The notes under the pieces: generated by a model
The model's database searches: none
What the model saw: only the letters and a program-made list of their open reading frames with translations
What the model was told of the DNA's origin: nothing
Made by a program: the position numbers and the translations under genes
Assembly (NCBI RefSeq): GCF_011046895.1
Contig: NZ_CP049251.1
Span: 1-64,000, forward strand
DNA length: 64,000 nucleotides
Direction of reading: 5' to 3'
Origin: Rhizobium rhizoryzae
GTDB lineage: Bacteria > Pseudomonadota > Alphaproteobacteria > Rhizobiales > Rhizobiaceae
Part shown: in pieces, positions 16,693-25,498 of the stretch
Position numbering within the stretch: the first letter of the stretch is position 1
Layout of the letters: the number at the start of each line of letters is the position of its first letter

Positions 16693-19362
16693 ATGAACAC
16701 TCGGAACGCCCCACTTCGCTTTAAACGGCTCGGATACTTCATTCCCGCTATCGCTGCGACAGTGGCAGTGGTGATCGCCGCTTTTCTTGCCGATGCCCAA
16801 AAGCGGCGACTTGAGGAAGAATACCTCCGCTCTTTCACCACCGAACAGCTCGGGCTACTGCGCTCACGCTTGCAAGGCAATATTCTCGGCAACATCAAAT
16901 TGGTTCAAGGGTTGGTTGCTACGTTCGAAATTGAGCCGAACATGGCCCCTTCCCGCTTTGAGGATCTTGCAAGCCGCATCTTCAAAGATGACCACCAGCT
17001 TCGCAGTCTCGCCATCGCGGCGGATTTTGTCGTTAGCCGCGTCTATCCTCTGCACGGCAACGAGGCGAGCCTCGGGCTGGATTACCGCAAGAACGAACAC
17101 CAGCGCGCAGCAGCGATGCAGGTCAAGTCGCAAGACCGACTGATCGTTACCGGCCCGGTGGATCTCGTTCAGGGCGGTCGGGCGGTGATCGCGCGGTATC
17201 CTATCCATTCCGGCCCTGACGACAGTTTCTTCGGCATTGCCTCTGCGGTGATCGATCTCGACCAGCTCCTTGAAAGCAGCGGGTTTCAATCAGATCTCGA
17301 GTTCGCTGTTTCGGTTTCCAGCCGCCCACATGTTGGCGGGGAGACGAAACCTGTCTTCAAAACCAACGCCGCTATCGACGTCGACCCGGTGGTTATGTCT
17401 ATTGATATTGGACACGAAGCCTGGACCCTGTCAGCGTCACCGATACATGGCTGGGGCCAGCGATCTGATAATCTTAGCCTCTTCCGCGCCGGATTGGCGC
17501 TTCTTTCCACAATCATCGTCCTGCCCATGTTCTGGGCCGGGTACCTGATGCGGGACAGGCATCGGCACATCGTCATCCTTCAGGACCGAGAGGACAGGCT
17601 CGAAACGGTCTCACAGCGCCTGCAACTGGCTTTGGATGCCTCAAAGGTGGGCGTATGGGAATACGACTGCGAGACAAAGACGCTGTCCTGGGACGCGCGC
17701 ATGCGCGAACTCTACAATGTCGCACCGGAGCAGACGATCTGCCGATATGAGGATTGGCGTGACGCACTCCACCCCCGCGATCTCGAGGGTGCTGAGCGGG
17801 TTTTTTCCAAGGCTCTCGAGGCGGAAGAACCATACATTACCGATTTCCGTGTATTGGGGCGCGATGGCCGCATTCGCTACATCCGCGCCCACGGGATGAC
17901 TTATCGCACGTCAGCTGGTAACAAACGTATCGTTGGGGCCAATTGGGATGTTACTGAAGACGTGCAGCTTCAGGACGAGCTACTTCAATCCAAACTCACT
18001 GCCGAGGCTCAAAACAGGGAGCTTGAAGATGCCCGCTCGGTCGTAGAACACAATTCTTTGCACGACTCACTGACAAGCCTTCCAAACAGGCGCTACCTTG
18101 ATCATCAGCTTGCACTTACCCGCTCAAGTGACTACCACCGGCCTTTGAGCCTGCTACACATCGACCTCGACCGCTTCAAGGATATCAACGACACTCTCGG
18201 ACATGCGGCAGGGGACGAAGTGCTCAAGCACGTGGCTATGGTACTACGCACTGAGGTGCCCGCTGAGGACTTCATAGCTCGGATTGGCGGCGACGAATTC
18301 GTATTGCTGTCGCGTCGCGATCCAGCACTGGCCAATTTCCCTCTCCTGTCGTCTCAACTCATTGAGGCGATCTCCAGGCCGATAGCAATTGAGGGCCATG
18401 ACTGCCGCATCGGCGCCAGCGTCGGCTTCGCAATACGTCATCGTAGCGACGAGACGCCTGAGCAGTTGCTCGTAAACGCCGATATCGCTCTATATGAAGC
18501 AAAGCGCCGCGGGCGCAACCGCGTCGAGGCGTTCAACGGCGAACTGCGTCTGCGCACGGTAGAAGTTAAACGGCTCAGTGACGAAATCCTTCGCGGGCTC
18601 GAACGCGGCGAGTTCATCCCCTTTTTCCAGCCCCAATTTGATGCCGAGACGTTGGAGATCGTCGGCGTGGAGGCTCTTGCCAGATGGGAGCATCCGACAC
18701 GCGGCATCTTGACGCCGGATGTTTTCTTGCCTGTCGCAGAGAGCCTCAATGTCGTTGCCCGGCTCGATGAGGCAATCCTCCAGCAGGCTCTTTTCCAAGC
18801 CACGCGTTGGGAAGGCCAAGGACTGGACATACCGTGTGTATCGGTGAACGTTTCCTGTCAGCGCTTGCGAGAGGAAAACCTTATCGACAAATTGAGGGCG
18901 ATGAGAATCCGGCCAGGCGCGTTGACTTTCGAACTCTTGGAATCAATCTCATTCGATACGGCGGACGAAGGGCTGAAGCAGGCGATCGATAATATCAAAG
19001 CGCTCGGCATCGACATTGAACTCGACGACTTTGGCACCGGGCATGCCTCCATCATAAGCCTTCTCGAACTCTCGCCCAAACGGCTGAAAATTGACAGGCG
19101 TCTCGTGCGGCCGCTTCTGGAATCCCCAGCACAGCAGAGCCTGGTGCGCTCCATAATTGATATCGGCAAAGTCCAAGGTATCGAAACGGTCGCAGAGGGT
19201 GTCGAAACGTTGGCCCATGCGGAGTTGCTACGACGCTTAGGTTGCCATGTACTGCAAGGGTACGCTTTCGCCAAACCGATGGCTGCAGAGGACTTTCTCG
19301 TCTTCGCCAAAGCACGCACATGGACGGCAGAGCGACAGCGCGAGCAAAGGGCGCGCACTTGA
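16693..19362 (+). CDS. CHASE-PAS-GGDEF-EAL cyclic-di-GMP enzyme
   Basis: Membrane-bound protein of 889 residues. A first helix lies near residues 12-30, a CHASE-type periplasmic sensor region runs to about 255, a second helix near 265-290, a PAS domain near 310-430, a GGDEF domain with an intact GGDEF (532-536), and an EAL domain with EAL at 660-662 plus DDFGTG and EGVET. Both active sites look intact, so it could make or break down cyclic-di-GMP. The inhibitory RxxD site before GGDEF is not present (PAED instead). It stands alone and is followed by a terminator. The ligand of the sensor is unknown. Confidence 0.92.
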   Translation: MNTRNAPLRFKRLGYFIPAIAATVAVVIAAFLADAQKRRLEEEYLRSFTTEQLGLLRSRLQGNILGNIKLVQGLVATFEIEPNMAPSRFEDLASRIFKDDHQLRSLAIAADFVVSRVYPLHGNEASLGLDYRKNEHQRAAAMQVKSQDRLIVTGPVDLVQGGRAVIARYPIHSGPDDSFFGIASAVIDLDQLLESSGFQSDLEFAVSVSSRPHVGGETKPVFKTNAAIDVDPVVMSIDIGHEAWTLSASPIHGWGQRSDNLSLFRAGLALLSTIIVLPMFWAGYLMRDRHRHIVILQDREDRLETVSQRLQLALDASKVGVWEYDCETKTLSWDARMRELYNVAPEQTICRYEDWRDALHPRDLEGAERVFSKALEAEEPYITDFRVLGRDGRIRYIRAHGMTYRTSAGNKRIVGANWDVTEDVQLQDELLQSKLTAEAQNRELEDARSVVEHNSLHDSLTSLPNRRYLDHQLALTRSSDYHRPLSLLHIDLDRFKDINDTLGHAAGDEVLKHVAMVLRTEVPAEDFIARIGGDEFVLLSRRDPALANFPLLSSQLIEAISRPIAIEGHDCRIGASVGFAIRHRSDETPEQLLVNADIALYEAKRRGRNRVEAFNGELRLRTVEVKRLSDEILRGLERGEFIPFFQPQFDAETLEIVGVEALARWEHPTRGILTPDVFLPVAESLNVVARLDEAILQQALFQATRWEGQGLDIPCVSVNVSCQRLREENLIDKLRAMRIRPGALTFELLESISFDTADEGLKQAIDNIKALGIDIELDDFGTGHASIISLLELSPKRLKIDRRLVRPLLESPAQQSLVRSIIDIGKVQGIETVAEGVETLAHAELLRRLGCHVLQGYAFAKPMAAEDFLVFAKARTWTAERQREQRART

Positions 19363-19392
19363 GGCACCTTTTTGCGGATGGTGCCTTCTTTT
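19362..19392 (+). terminator. Rho-independent terminator of the GGDEF-EAL gene
   Basis: Stem AGGCACC/GGTGCCT with an 11-nt loop, followed by TCTTTT. It starts at the stop codon of the gene. Confidence 0.75.
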
Positions 19393-19430
19393 CCCAGGCG
19401 ATAGGTGCCCTCGCGAGCCTCTGTAAAAAC

Positions 19431-19664
19431 CTACCTCACGCTTGCGGATTTCCGAAGCCTCTCGATCTCAAGCTGCTCAGGCTTCATCTGTCCCTGACCA
19501 GGAAACGCCTGTGCTGGGTCTGAACCCTTATTCCCTGATCCACTTACGCAGAACATTCTCATGAACATCCAAGTCGCGGGATGCTTGCGCGACGCCGACC
19601 CACGCTCAGGAACCAATCTCACCGCCTCAAGCTTATACTCGCGGCTGAACTTACTTCGTTGCAT
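19431..19664 (-). pseudogene. Remnant of an IS3-family orfA transposase
   Basis: The frame starts MQRSKFSREYKLEAVRLV, typical of IS3-family OrfA. It then shifts frame so that the expected VAQASRDLDVHENVLRKWIRE lies in another frame, and it returns as GSDPAQAFPGQGQMKPEQLEIERLRK before ending early. At least two frameshifts and loss of the 3' part and of orfB mark it as a decayed insertion-sequence fragment. Its start lies near typical IS leader DNA at 19665-19700, but the ends could not be defined. Confidence 0.75.
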
Positions 19665-19893
19665 TCGTGCACCCCAATTTCATTGGATGCACCGTACCTT
19701 GGTGTCGAAGAAACCGGTAGCAGGCCAAATCGGGAAACCGGAGAGCACAAAAGCGGGTGAGTGATTTGCCGGAAGGCCAATCCAATAAATTCGAAGTCAA
19801 TCACATTGTAATCTTCTAAAATTGAGCGAAAGTGAGTTGCGGTGAACGCTGCGACATTGCGGCCCGCCAACTGGGACTCAAGGAGGAATTGCA

Positions 19894-20343
19894 ATGCTTT
19901 TACGAGTACTTCTGCCCTCTGCCTTTGCACTGATGGCGCTTGGGGCATCTCCCGCTGCTGCGTTGACGATGAAAGAATGCAGCGTCAAATACCAAGCTGC
20001 TAAGGCCGATGGCTCAGCTAAAGCCATGAAATGGAACGATTTCAGAGCGAAGTTCTGTGGTGCTGATGCGGCAGCGGAAGATGCGGCAGACGATAAAGCC
20101 ATCGCTGCTACCGATGACAAAGAGCCTGAAAAGCCAACGATCAAGACGCCGAAAGGCGTCAGCATGCCAAAAGCGGTGGACAAGAAGTATGCTAGCGAAA
20201 CCCCGGGTAAAGCACGTCTTCACACATGCGTTGATGCTTACAGGACCAACAAGGAAGCAGGGACGCTGGGCGAGTTGAAGTGGATCCAGAAGGGCGGCGG
20301 CTACTGGAGCCTTTGCAATACCTCGCTCAAGGGCGGCGCCTGA
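19894..20343 (+). CDS. Secreted PsiF-like two-repeat protein
   Basis: 149 residues with a Sec signal peptide (cleavage near residue 23) and a strong AAGGAGGAA ribosome site. The mature protein has two similar cysteine-containing units. The first is around residues 26-56 (KECSVKYQAAKADG to MKWNDFRAKFC), the second around 105-145 (CVDAYRTNKEAGTLGELKW to WSLCN), joined by an acidic, alanine- and lysine-rich linker. The first unit resembles the PsiF repeat, a small periplasmic domain of unknown role. It is followed by its own terminator and appears to be a single-gene unit. Confidence 0.75.
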   Translation: MLLRVLLPSAFALMALGASPAAALTMKECSVKYQAAKADGSAKAMKWNDFRAKFCGADAAAEDAADDKAIAATDDKEPEKPTIKTPKGVSMPKAVDKKYASETPGKARLHTCVDAYRTNKEAGTLGELKWIQKGGGYWSLCNTSLKGGA

Positions 20344-20357
20344 AACTAAAATGGACT

Positions 20358-20398
20358 GATAGCGCGTGTGGTCGACATCACCTGCGCTATCGGTTTTA
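20358..20398 (+). terminator. Terminator after the PsiF-like gene
   Basis: Stem GATAGCGC/GCGCTATC with an 18-nt loop that can pair further (GTG with CAC), followed by GGTTTT. It lies 15 bp after the stop codon. Confidence 0.6.
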
Positions 20399-21107
20399 GC
20401 ATATCAGAGATTGATTTTTATCAAATCTGCATGCTGTGAAATTGGCTATCAGAGACGCGTTCAAACCCTACAGGCGTCTCATCACGTGACAACAGTTCAA
20501 TCCCCGTTTTGTTCTCTGGCGGTCCATCAACAAGATCAGATACTGACTGTTCTGGCATCGACCATCAGACGTAGTAAGCACCCCGGGAAACATGGAAGAG
20601 CCGCATGCTCGTCTAGGCTCCTTTCTGCCATTGCGACATCGTTGGGCAATCCAGAACGTGACGCAGAACACGCAGAGAGTCTGGCACTTTTCGCGATCAG
20701 GTTCATCCGAGAAACGGGACCGGCCGAGACCATATAATGCGGGCCATGCCTCGTCGCGAATGAGGGAGGATGTATAAACGTGTAGATCTGAGATTTGTGA
20801 AGCGTCGACTGTGAGATGTCAGCGGTCGCCGACGGTAGTCTATTTAGATGCATGCGGAATGCCGCAGCGATGTGTTCGCCCAAGATGGTAGCGGATCTAT
20901 CTCATCTAAAGAAAACTACGCCATTCGCCCGAATGATAGGGGTTTTTCCATATCGTTATCGCTGATCTGATTGCCTGATCCTAGGTTATACCAAACAATA
21001 CCATCCGCCAAACAGTAGACCTCTGCCACGTTGCCACGTTCGAGCAATCAGCAAAGACCGGTTACGGAACTCAACCAAACACGTTAAATATCATTGTCTG
21101 GATCTTC
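20399..21107. other. Long intergenic stretch without a supported gene
   Basis: About 700 bp between the PsiF-like gene and the convergent chemoreceptor gene. The longest frame (20366-20737, plus strand) has no family resemblance and no good ribosome site. I see no IS end, tRNA or clear hairpin other than the terminator at its left border. Confidence 0.5.
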
Positions 21108-22871
21108 TCAGAATTCGTTCCAGTCAGCGCGTATGGCGACATTGCCATGTGTCAAGAACGGTTTTGAGGGACGTCGAGGCGCCATTTTAGCGTCTACTCC
21201 TCTAGGGACAGTCTTCGATTCGGGTCGGTCGTCATCGAAGCGGAACTGCTCCAGCAATTTAAAGAGAGCTTTTGCCTCTTCAGCGAGCCCATGGCTTGCG
21301 GCTGTCTGTTCTTCCACCATCGCAGCATTCTGCTGAGTGCCTTGATCGACCAGATTGATTGCACGATTGATATCGTTCAGCGCTGTCGATTGTTCGCGAG
21401 CGGACTCGATGATCGCTCCGATGTCCTTATTGATGTCTTGGACGTTACCGGCGATCTGCTGCAGGGCCTCGCCGGCCTTGCTTACCAGCGTCACACCGTT
21501 TGCCACCTGCGAGCCGGAAGAGGTGATGAGCGTCTTGATTTCCTTAGCTGCCGATGCGGAGCGTTGGGCAAGTTCGCGAACCTCCTGCGCGACGACTGCG
21601 AAGCCCTTGCCGGCTTCGCCAGCCCGCGCTGCTTCTACGCCCGCATTCAGTGCGAGTAGGTTGGTCTGGAACGCAATCTCGTCGATAACGCCGATGATGT
21701 TGGAAATCTCGCTCGAGGACTGGTTGATCTTGTCCATCGCAACGATGGCTTCGCTGACGATTTCTCCAGAATGATCCGCATGCGACCTTGCGCGGCCGAC
21801 CAGAGCGCCGGACTCTTCGGCCCGGCGGCTGGAGTCCTTTACCGTGGTCGTGATTTCTTCAAGAGCCGCCGCTGTCTCTTCAACCGAAGCCGCCTGCTGT
21901 TCCGTTCGCTTCGCCAATTCATCCGCGGCCGTCCGGATCTCATGCGCGCCCGATGCGATGGCCTCGGCGTTGTTGCGGACCGTTTTCATAGCATCACGAA
22001 GTCTTGCGGATGCTGCATTGAAGTCGACTCGCAACCTGTCCAGAGAAGCGATAAATGGCTTCTCGATCGTCTGCGACAGATCCCCTTCCGCAAGGCTGGT
22101 CAGACAGCTCGCCAGCTGCTCGACATTCTGAACCCGATCTGTGACATCGGTCGCAAACTTCACGACCTTGATTACCCGGCCCTTGAAGTCGAATACGGGG
22201 TTGTAGGATGCCTGGATGAAGACAGGCCGACCGCCTTTGCCGACCCTTTTGAACTCGCCGGCTATAAATTCGCCCGCGTTGAGCTTGCGCCACATCTCGG
22301 CATAGTCAGGGCTGGATGCAAAGCTCGCCTCGACAAACATGCTGTGATGCTTGCCAACAATCTCAGCTGACGCATAGCCAAGTGCCTGGAGGAAGTTCTC
22401 GTTGGCCGAGAGGATCGTCCCGTCTGTCTTGAACTCGATGACGGCTTGCGCCCGTGAAACAGCCTCGATCTTCGCGCCGGTGTCGATGCCTTGCATCTTG
22501 GTTTGCGTGATGTCGTTGGCAAACTTGACGATCTTCAACACTTTGCCCGAACTGCTTTTGATCGGATTGTAGTTGCCGCGAATAAAGATCTCCGCACCAT
22601 TCTTGGCAAGGCGTGTAAACTCACTGCAAACAAATTCGCCACCCTGCAATTTTTTCCAGAAAGCTTCGTACTCATGCGACTGAGCATATTCCTGATCCAG
22701 AAATATACGATGGTGTTTGCCGTGCAGCTCCTGCTGCGAGTAACCCATCAGGTCACAGAAGTTCTTGTTCGCCTTCAGGATGTTACCATCCACATCAAAC
22801 TCGATGATTGCGAATGAAAGATCCAATGCATCGAGAATCTTCGAGGCGCTGAAACTCAGAAAGTTTGCCAT
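21108..22871 (-). CDS. Cytosolic methyl-accepting chemotaxis protein with two PAS domains
   Basis: 587 residues with no signal peptide or membrane helix. Two PAS/PAC units (about 10-130 and 135-250) are followed by a short HAMP-like linker and the signalling domain, with the conserved hairpin tip [20 protein letters not shown] and [18 protein letters not shown]. The last five residues, DWNEF, fit the xWxxF tether that binds CheR or CheB. It should signal through CheA/CheW in the cytoplasm and sense a soluble or redox cue through the PAS domains. It is a single gene with no chemotaxis partners nearby. Confidence 0.92.
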   Translation of the reverse strand: MANFLSFSASKILDALDLSFAIIEFDVDGNILKANKNFCDLMGYSQQELHGKHHRIFLDQEYAQSHEYEAFWKKLQGGEFVCSEFTRLAKNGAEIFIRGNYNPIKSSSGKVLKIVKFANDITQTKMQGIDTGAKIEAVSRAQAVIEFKTDGTILSANENFLQALGYASAEIVGKHHSMFVEASFASSPDYAEMWRKLNAGEFIAGEFKRVGKGGRPVFIQASYNPVFDFKGRVIKVVKFATDVTDRVQNVEQLASCLTSLAEGDLSQTIEKPFIASLDRLRVDFNAASARLRDAMKTVRNNAEAIASGAHEIRTAADELAKRTEQQAASVEETAAALEEITTTVKDSSRRAEESGALVGRARSHADHSGEIVSEAIVAMDKINQSSSEISNIIGVIDEIAFQTNLLALNAGVEAARAGEAGKGFAVVAQEVRELAQRSASAAKEIKTLITSSGSQVANGVTLVSKAGEALQQIAGNVQDINKDIGAIIESAREQSTALNDINRAINLVDQGTQQNAAMVEEQTAASHGLAEEAKALFKLLEQFRFDDDRPESKTVPRGVDAKMAPRRPSKPFLTHGNVAIRADWNEF

Positions 22872-23261
22872 GGTGAGGTTCCGATAGGTGCAGTTTGAAT
22901 GATCGTCACAAACAATAGTTAATATTTTATCAGATCCTCAATCAGAGACATGTTACAAGCACCTCCCGCTAGATTTTGATTTACATGGATGATCTCGCCT
23001 CTGCATCGGCCACACAGTGTGACTGAAGGGCCGGTTTTCAGTTTGAGCTGGGGGCCTCTCCCAAGTCCGCAAGCGGCAGCACTGGGAACGCCACGCCGTC
23101 AGCGCCTACCGCATCGGGTGCTGGCGATGCCCATAGTACGTGCTTCTCCCAAAGAGCCCCCCTCGTTACCTCGATGGATGAGACTTCTGGAGCAAAAAAC
23201 CGGAACCTTCCGCCCTAAAGATCATTGACAGCATGTTGCCATGATGGGAGGGAGCTGTCGA
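22872..23261. other. Divergent intergenic region between MCP and MarR genes
   Basis: About 390 bp containing the leader regions of the leftward chemoreceptor gene and the rightward MarR gene. A TTGACA near 23226 is too close to the MarR start to be used as a -35 box with confidence. No gene or repeat is supported. Confidence 0.4.
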
Positions 23262-23750
23262 ATGTCTGACCACGAAAACCAGGTCCGAGCGTTGGCTCTC
23301 ACCATTTTCGCAGCAAACGGCAGGCTGATCAGCGCCGGAAACGAACTGGTGGCGCATCTGGGACTAACCAGCGCTTGGTGGCAGGTGCTCGGGGCGCTGC
23401 GTTATTCACCAGTCCCGCTTCCAGCCGCATCAATCGCCCGGAATATGGGCCTGACACGACAGGCGGTACAGCGAATAGTTGATGTGCTGGCGGATAAAGG
23501 GCTGATCGAATTCCAGAACAACCCGCACCATCGCCGCGCAAAGCTCGTTGTTTTGACTGCAGCAGGTCTCAAAGCCGTCACTGACGCTGAGAACGTGGTG
23601 GCACCACTGGACCAGGCAATCGCGAATAAGATCGGCAGCGACCGTCTTAGGGAAGCGATCAAAACACTCGAGGAGATGGGCTGCACCATATCTGAATGGC
23701 TCGCGCGGCCTCAGTCCCGATCCCTTGAACAGAAGGAGATACCGTTATGA
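23262..23750 (+). CDS. MarR-family transcriptional regulator
   Basis: Winged-helix regulator of 162 residues. The ATG at 23262 follows GGGAGGGAG and is preferred over the open frame from 23241. The recognition region reads LPAASIARNMGLTRQAVQRIVDVLADKGLIE, with a wing at NPHHRRAKLVVLT. The stop overlaps the start of the NmrA-like gene (ATGA), so the two are co-translated. It probably controls this reductase gene in response to a small organic molecule. Confidence 0.9.
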   Translation: MSDHENQVRALALTIFAANGRLISAGNELVAHLGLTSAWWQVLGALRYSPVPLPAASIARNMGLTRQAVQRIVDVLADKGLIEFQNNPHHRRAKLVVLTAAGLKAVTDAENVVAPLDQAIANKIGSDRLREAIKTLEEMGCTISEWLARPQSRSLEQKEIPL

Positions 23751-24610
23751 TCTTAGTATCTGGAGCCACCGGAGGCATTGGTGGCGAAATCTGCAGACTG
23801 CTTGGACAAGCCGGCGTGCCATTCAAAGCCATGTGCCGCAAGCCTGAGCAGGTTGAGCACTTCAAAGGAGAGGGTGTCGAGGCCGTACTGGGCGATTTTG
23901 ACCGTCCAGAAACGCTTGATGGTGTAATGGAAGGCTGTGACCGGCTCTTTCTCATCACACCGCCCACGCCCGATCAAGTCGAACAGGAGAAAGCGGCCAT
24001 TGATGCGGCCAAGCGTGCGGGCGTGGCAAGGATTGTGAAGATCTCGGCCTCAGATGGCAATATCCGGTCGACCGTACCCTGGGCAAAATCGCACGCGCTC
24101 ATCGACCACTATCTGCGCGATGCCGGCATCGGCTGGACCATCCTGAAACCCACGGCCTTCATGCAGAACTTCTTCTGGTTCAAGGATCCGATCGCCAAGG
24201 GTTTCCTGCCCCAGATCGCCGGCAAGGGATCTGTCTCCTGGGTGGACACGCGTGACGTTGCGCGCGTTGCGGCCAAGGTTCTCACTGAAGACGGTCATAA
24301 CCATGCAACCTATTTCCTGACCGGTCCGGAAACCTTGGACATGAAGGAGGCTGCATCACGCCTGTCCAAGGTGACGAAACACAAGGTGCGGTATCTCGAC
24401 CTACCAAACCCGATCTTCAAAGCCATTCTTCGCCTGACCGGCAACTCCCGCTGGATGGCCAACGGCCTGGTTGCGCAGTTCTCAGACGTTGTGGCTGGCC
24501 ACCACGATATCGATCCCACCTTCGAGATCAAGCGGCTGACCGGGGTTGCGCCCAGAAGCTTCACTGACTTCGTTCGAGACCACCGGGACGCGTTCGTCCG
24601 AAGCAACTAA
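23747..24610 (+). CDS. NmrA/QOR2-like NAD(P)-binding protein
   Basis: Atypical short-chain dehydrogenase fold, 287 residues. The dinucleotide loop VSGATGGIGGE lies at 4-14, and the segments ITPPTPDQVEQEKAAIDAAKRAG and ILKPTAFMQNFF match the NmrA and quinone oxidoreductase 2 group. Members act as NADPH-dependent reductases or redox sensors. Its start overlaps the stop of the MarR gene. The true substrate is unknown. Confidence 0.85.
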   Translation: MILVSGATGGIGGEICRLLGQAGVPFKAMCRKPEQVEHFKGEGVEAVLGDFDRPETLDGVMEGCDRLFLITPPTPDQVEQEKAAIDAAKRAGVARIVKISASDGNIRSTVPWAKSHALIDHYLRDAGIGWTILKPTAFMQNFFWFKDPIAKGFLPQIAGKGSVSWVDTRDVARVAAKVLTEDGHNHATYFLTGPETLDMKEAASRLSKVTKHKVRYLDLPNPIFKAILRLTGNSRWMANGLVAQFSDVVAGHHDIDPTFEIKRLTGVAPRSFTDFVRDHRDAFVRSN

Positions 24611-24685
24611 CGCACCTGAAGTTCCAGTCGCGGTGCTCATCTGGCCGCTTTTCACCATAGTCAAGGTTCAATTGGAGGCTGTCTC

Positions 24686-25498
24686 ATGGTTGCCAACACT
24701 TCTCGTCTTGCCCATCATTGCGCAATTGTCACAGGCGCGAGCTCAGGGATTGGCCTGGCCATTGCCGAAGGCTTGGCGGCGGCTGGCTGCGCGGTCGCGG
24801 TCAACTATCACTCTCACGCCGAAGCTGCCCAAGAGCTGGTCGATCGCATCATCGACCAGGGCGGACGAGCGATTGCGATCCAGGCTGATGTTTCAAAGGA
24901 GGCGGATGTCATTCGTCTCTTCGACGAAGCGGCAAAAGCATTCAAGCGCGTTGATGTGCTTGTGTCGAACTCGGGTATCCAGAAGGATGCCGCGATTGCC
25001 GACATGTCGCTTGATGACTGGAATGCCGTCATCGACCTCAACCTGACAGGGCAGTTCCTATGCGCGCGGGAAGCTGTGCGACGCTTCCGTGGCCAGCCGA
25101 TGAACGGACGGCCAGCGCGAAGTGCTGGCGTCATCATCACGATGAGTTCGGTCCACGAAAGCATTCCATGGGCCGGGCACATCAACTACGCGTCGGCCAA
25201 GGGCGGCGTTCACATGTTTACGCGTACCCTTGCGCAAGAGGTTGCAGCCGACGGGATCAGAGTCAACGCGATCGCACCGGGGGCCATCAGAACACCCATC
25301 AACAAGGACGCTTGGGAGAGCGATGAGGAATTGAGCAAATTGCTCAGGCTCATTCCCTATGGCCGGATTGGCGAGCCGGAAGACGTGGCAAAGGCGGCCG
25401 TGTGGCTGGCCTCCGATGAAGCAGACTACATCACCGGAACCACCCTCTACGTTGATGGTGGCATGTCGCTCTACCCGGAGTTTCGCAACAATGGTTGA
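24686..25498 (+). CDS. SDR-family glucose 1-dehydrogenase-like enzyme
   Basis: Classical SDR of 270 residues. The cofactor loop is TGASSGIG (about 16-23), with a catalytic Ser in MSSVHE and YxxxK in NYASAKGG. The usual NNAG motif is SNSG here. The C-terminal YITGTTLYVDGGMSLYP resembles bacterial glucose 1-dehydrogenases, which oxidise glucose to gluconolactone with NAD(P). Its last 8 bp overlap the start of the GH15 gene, so the two are coupled and the enzyme may act on glucose released by that hydrolase. Confidence 0.85.
   Translation: MVANTSRLAHHCAIVTGASSGIGLAIAEGLAAAGCAVAVNYHSHAEAAQELVDRIIDQGGRAIAIQADVSKEADVIRLFDEAAKAFKRVDVLVSNSGIQKDAAIADMSLDDWNAVIDLNLTGQFLCAREAVRRFRGQPMNGRPARSAGVIITMSSVHESIPWAGHINYASAKGGVHMFTRTLAQEVAADGIRVNAIAPGAIRTPINKDAWESDEELSKLLRLIPYGRIGEPEDVAKAAVWLASDEADYITGTTLYVDGGMSLYPEFRNNG

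Noticed and set aside
20366..20737. 123-codon plus-strand frame
   Set aside because: No good ribosome site or family, and it begins within or beside a terminator.
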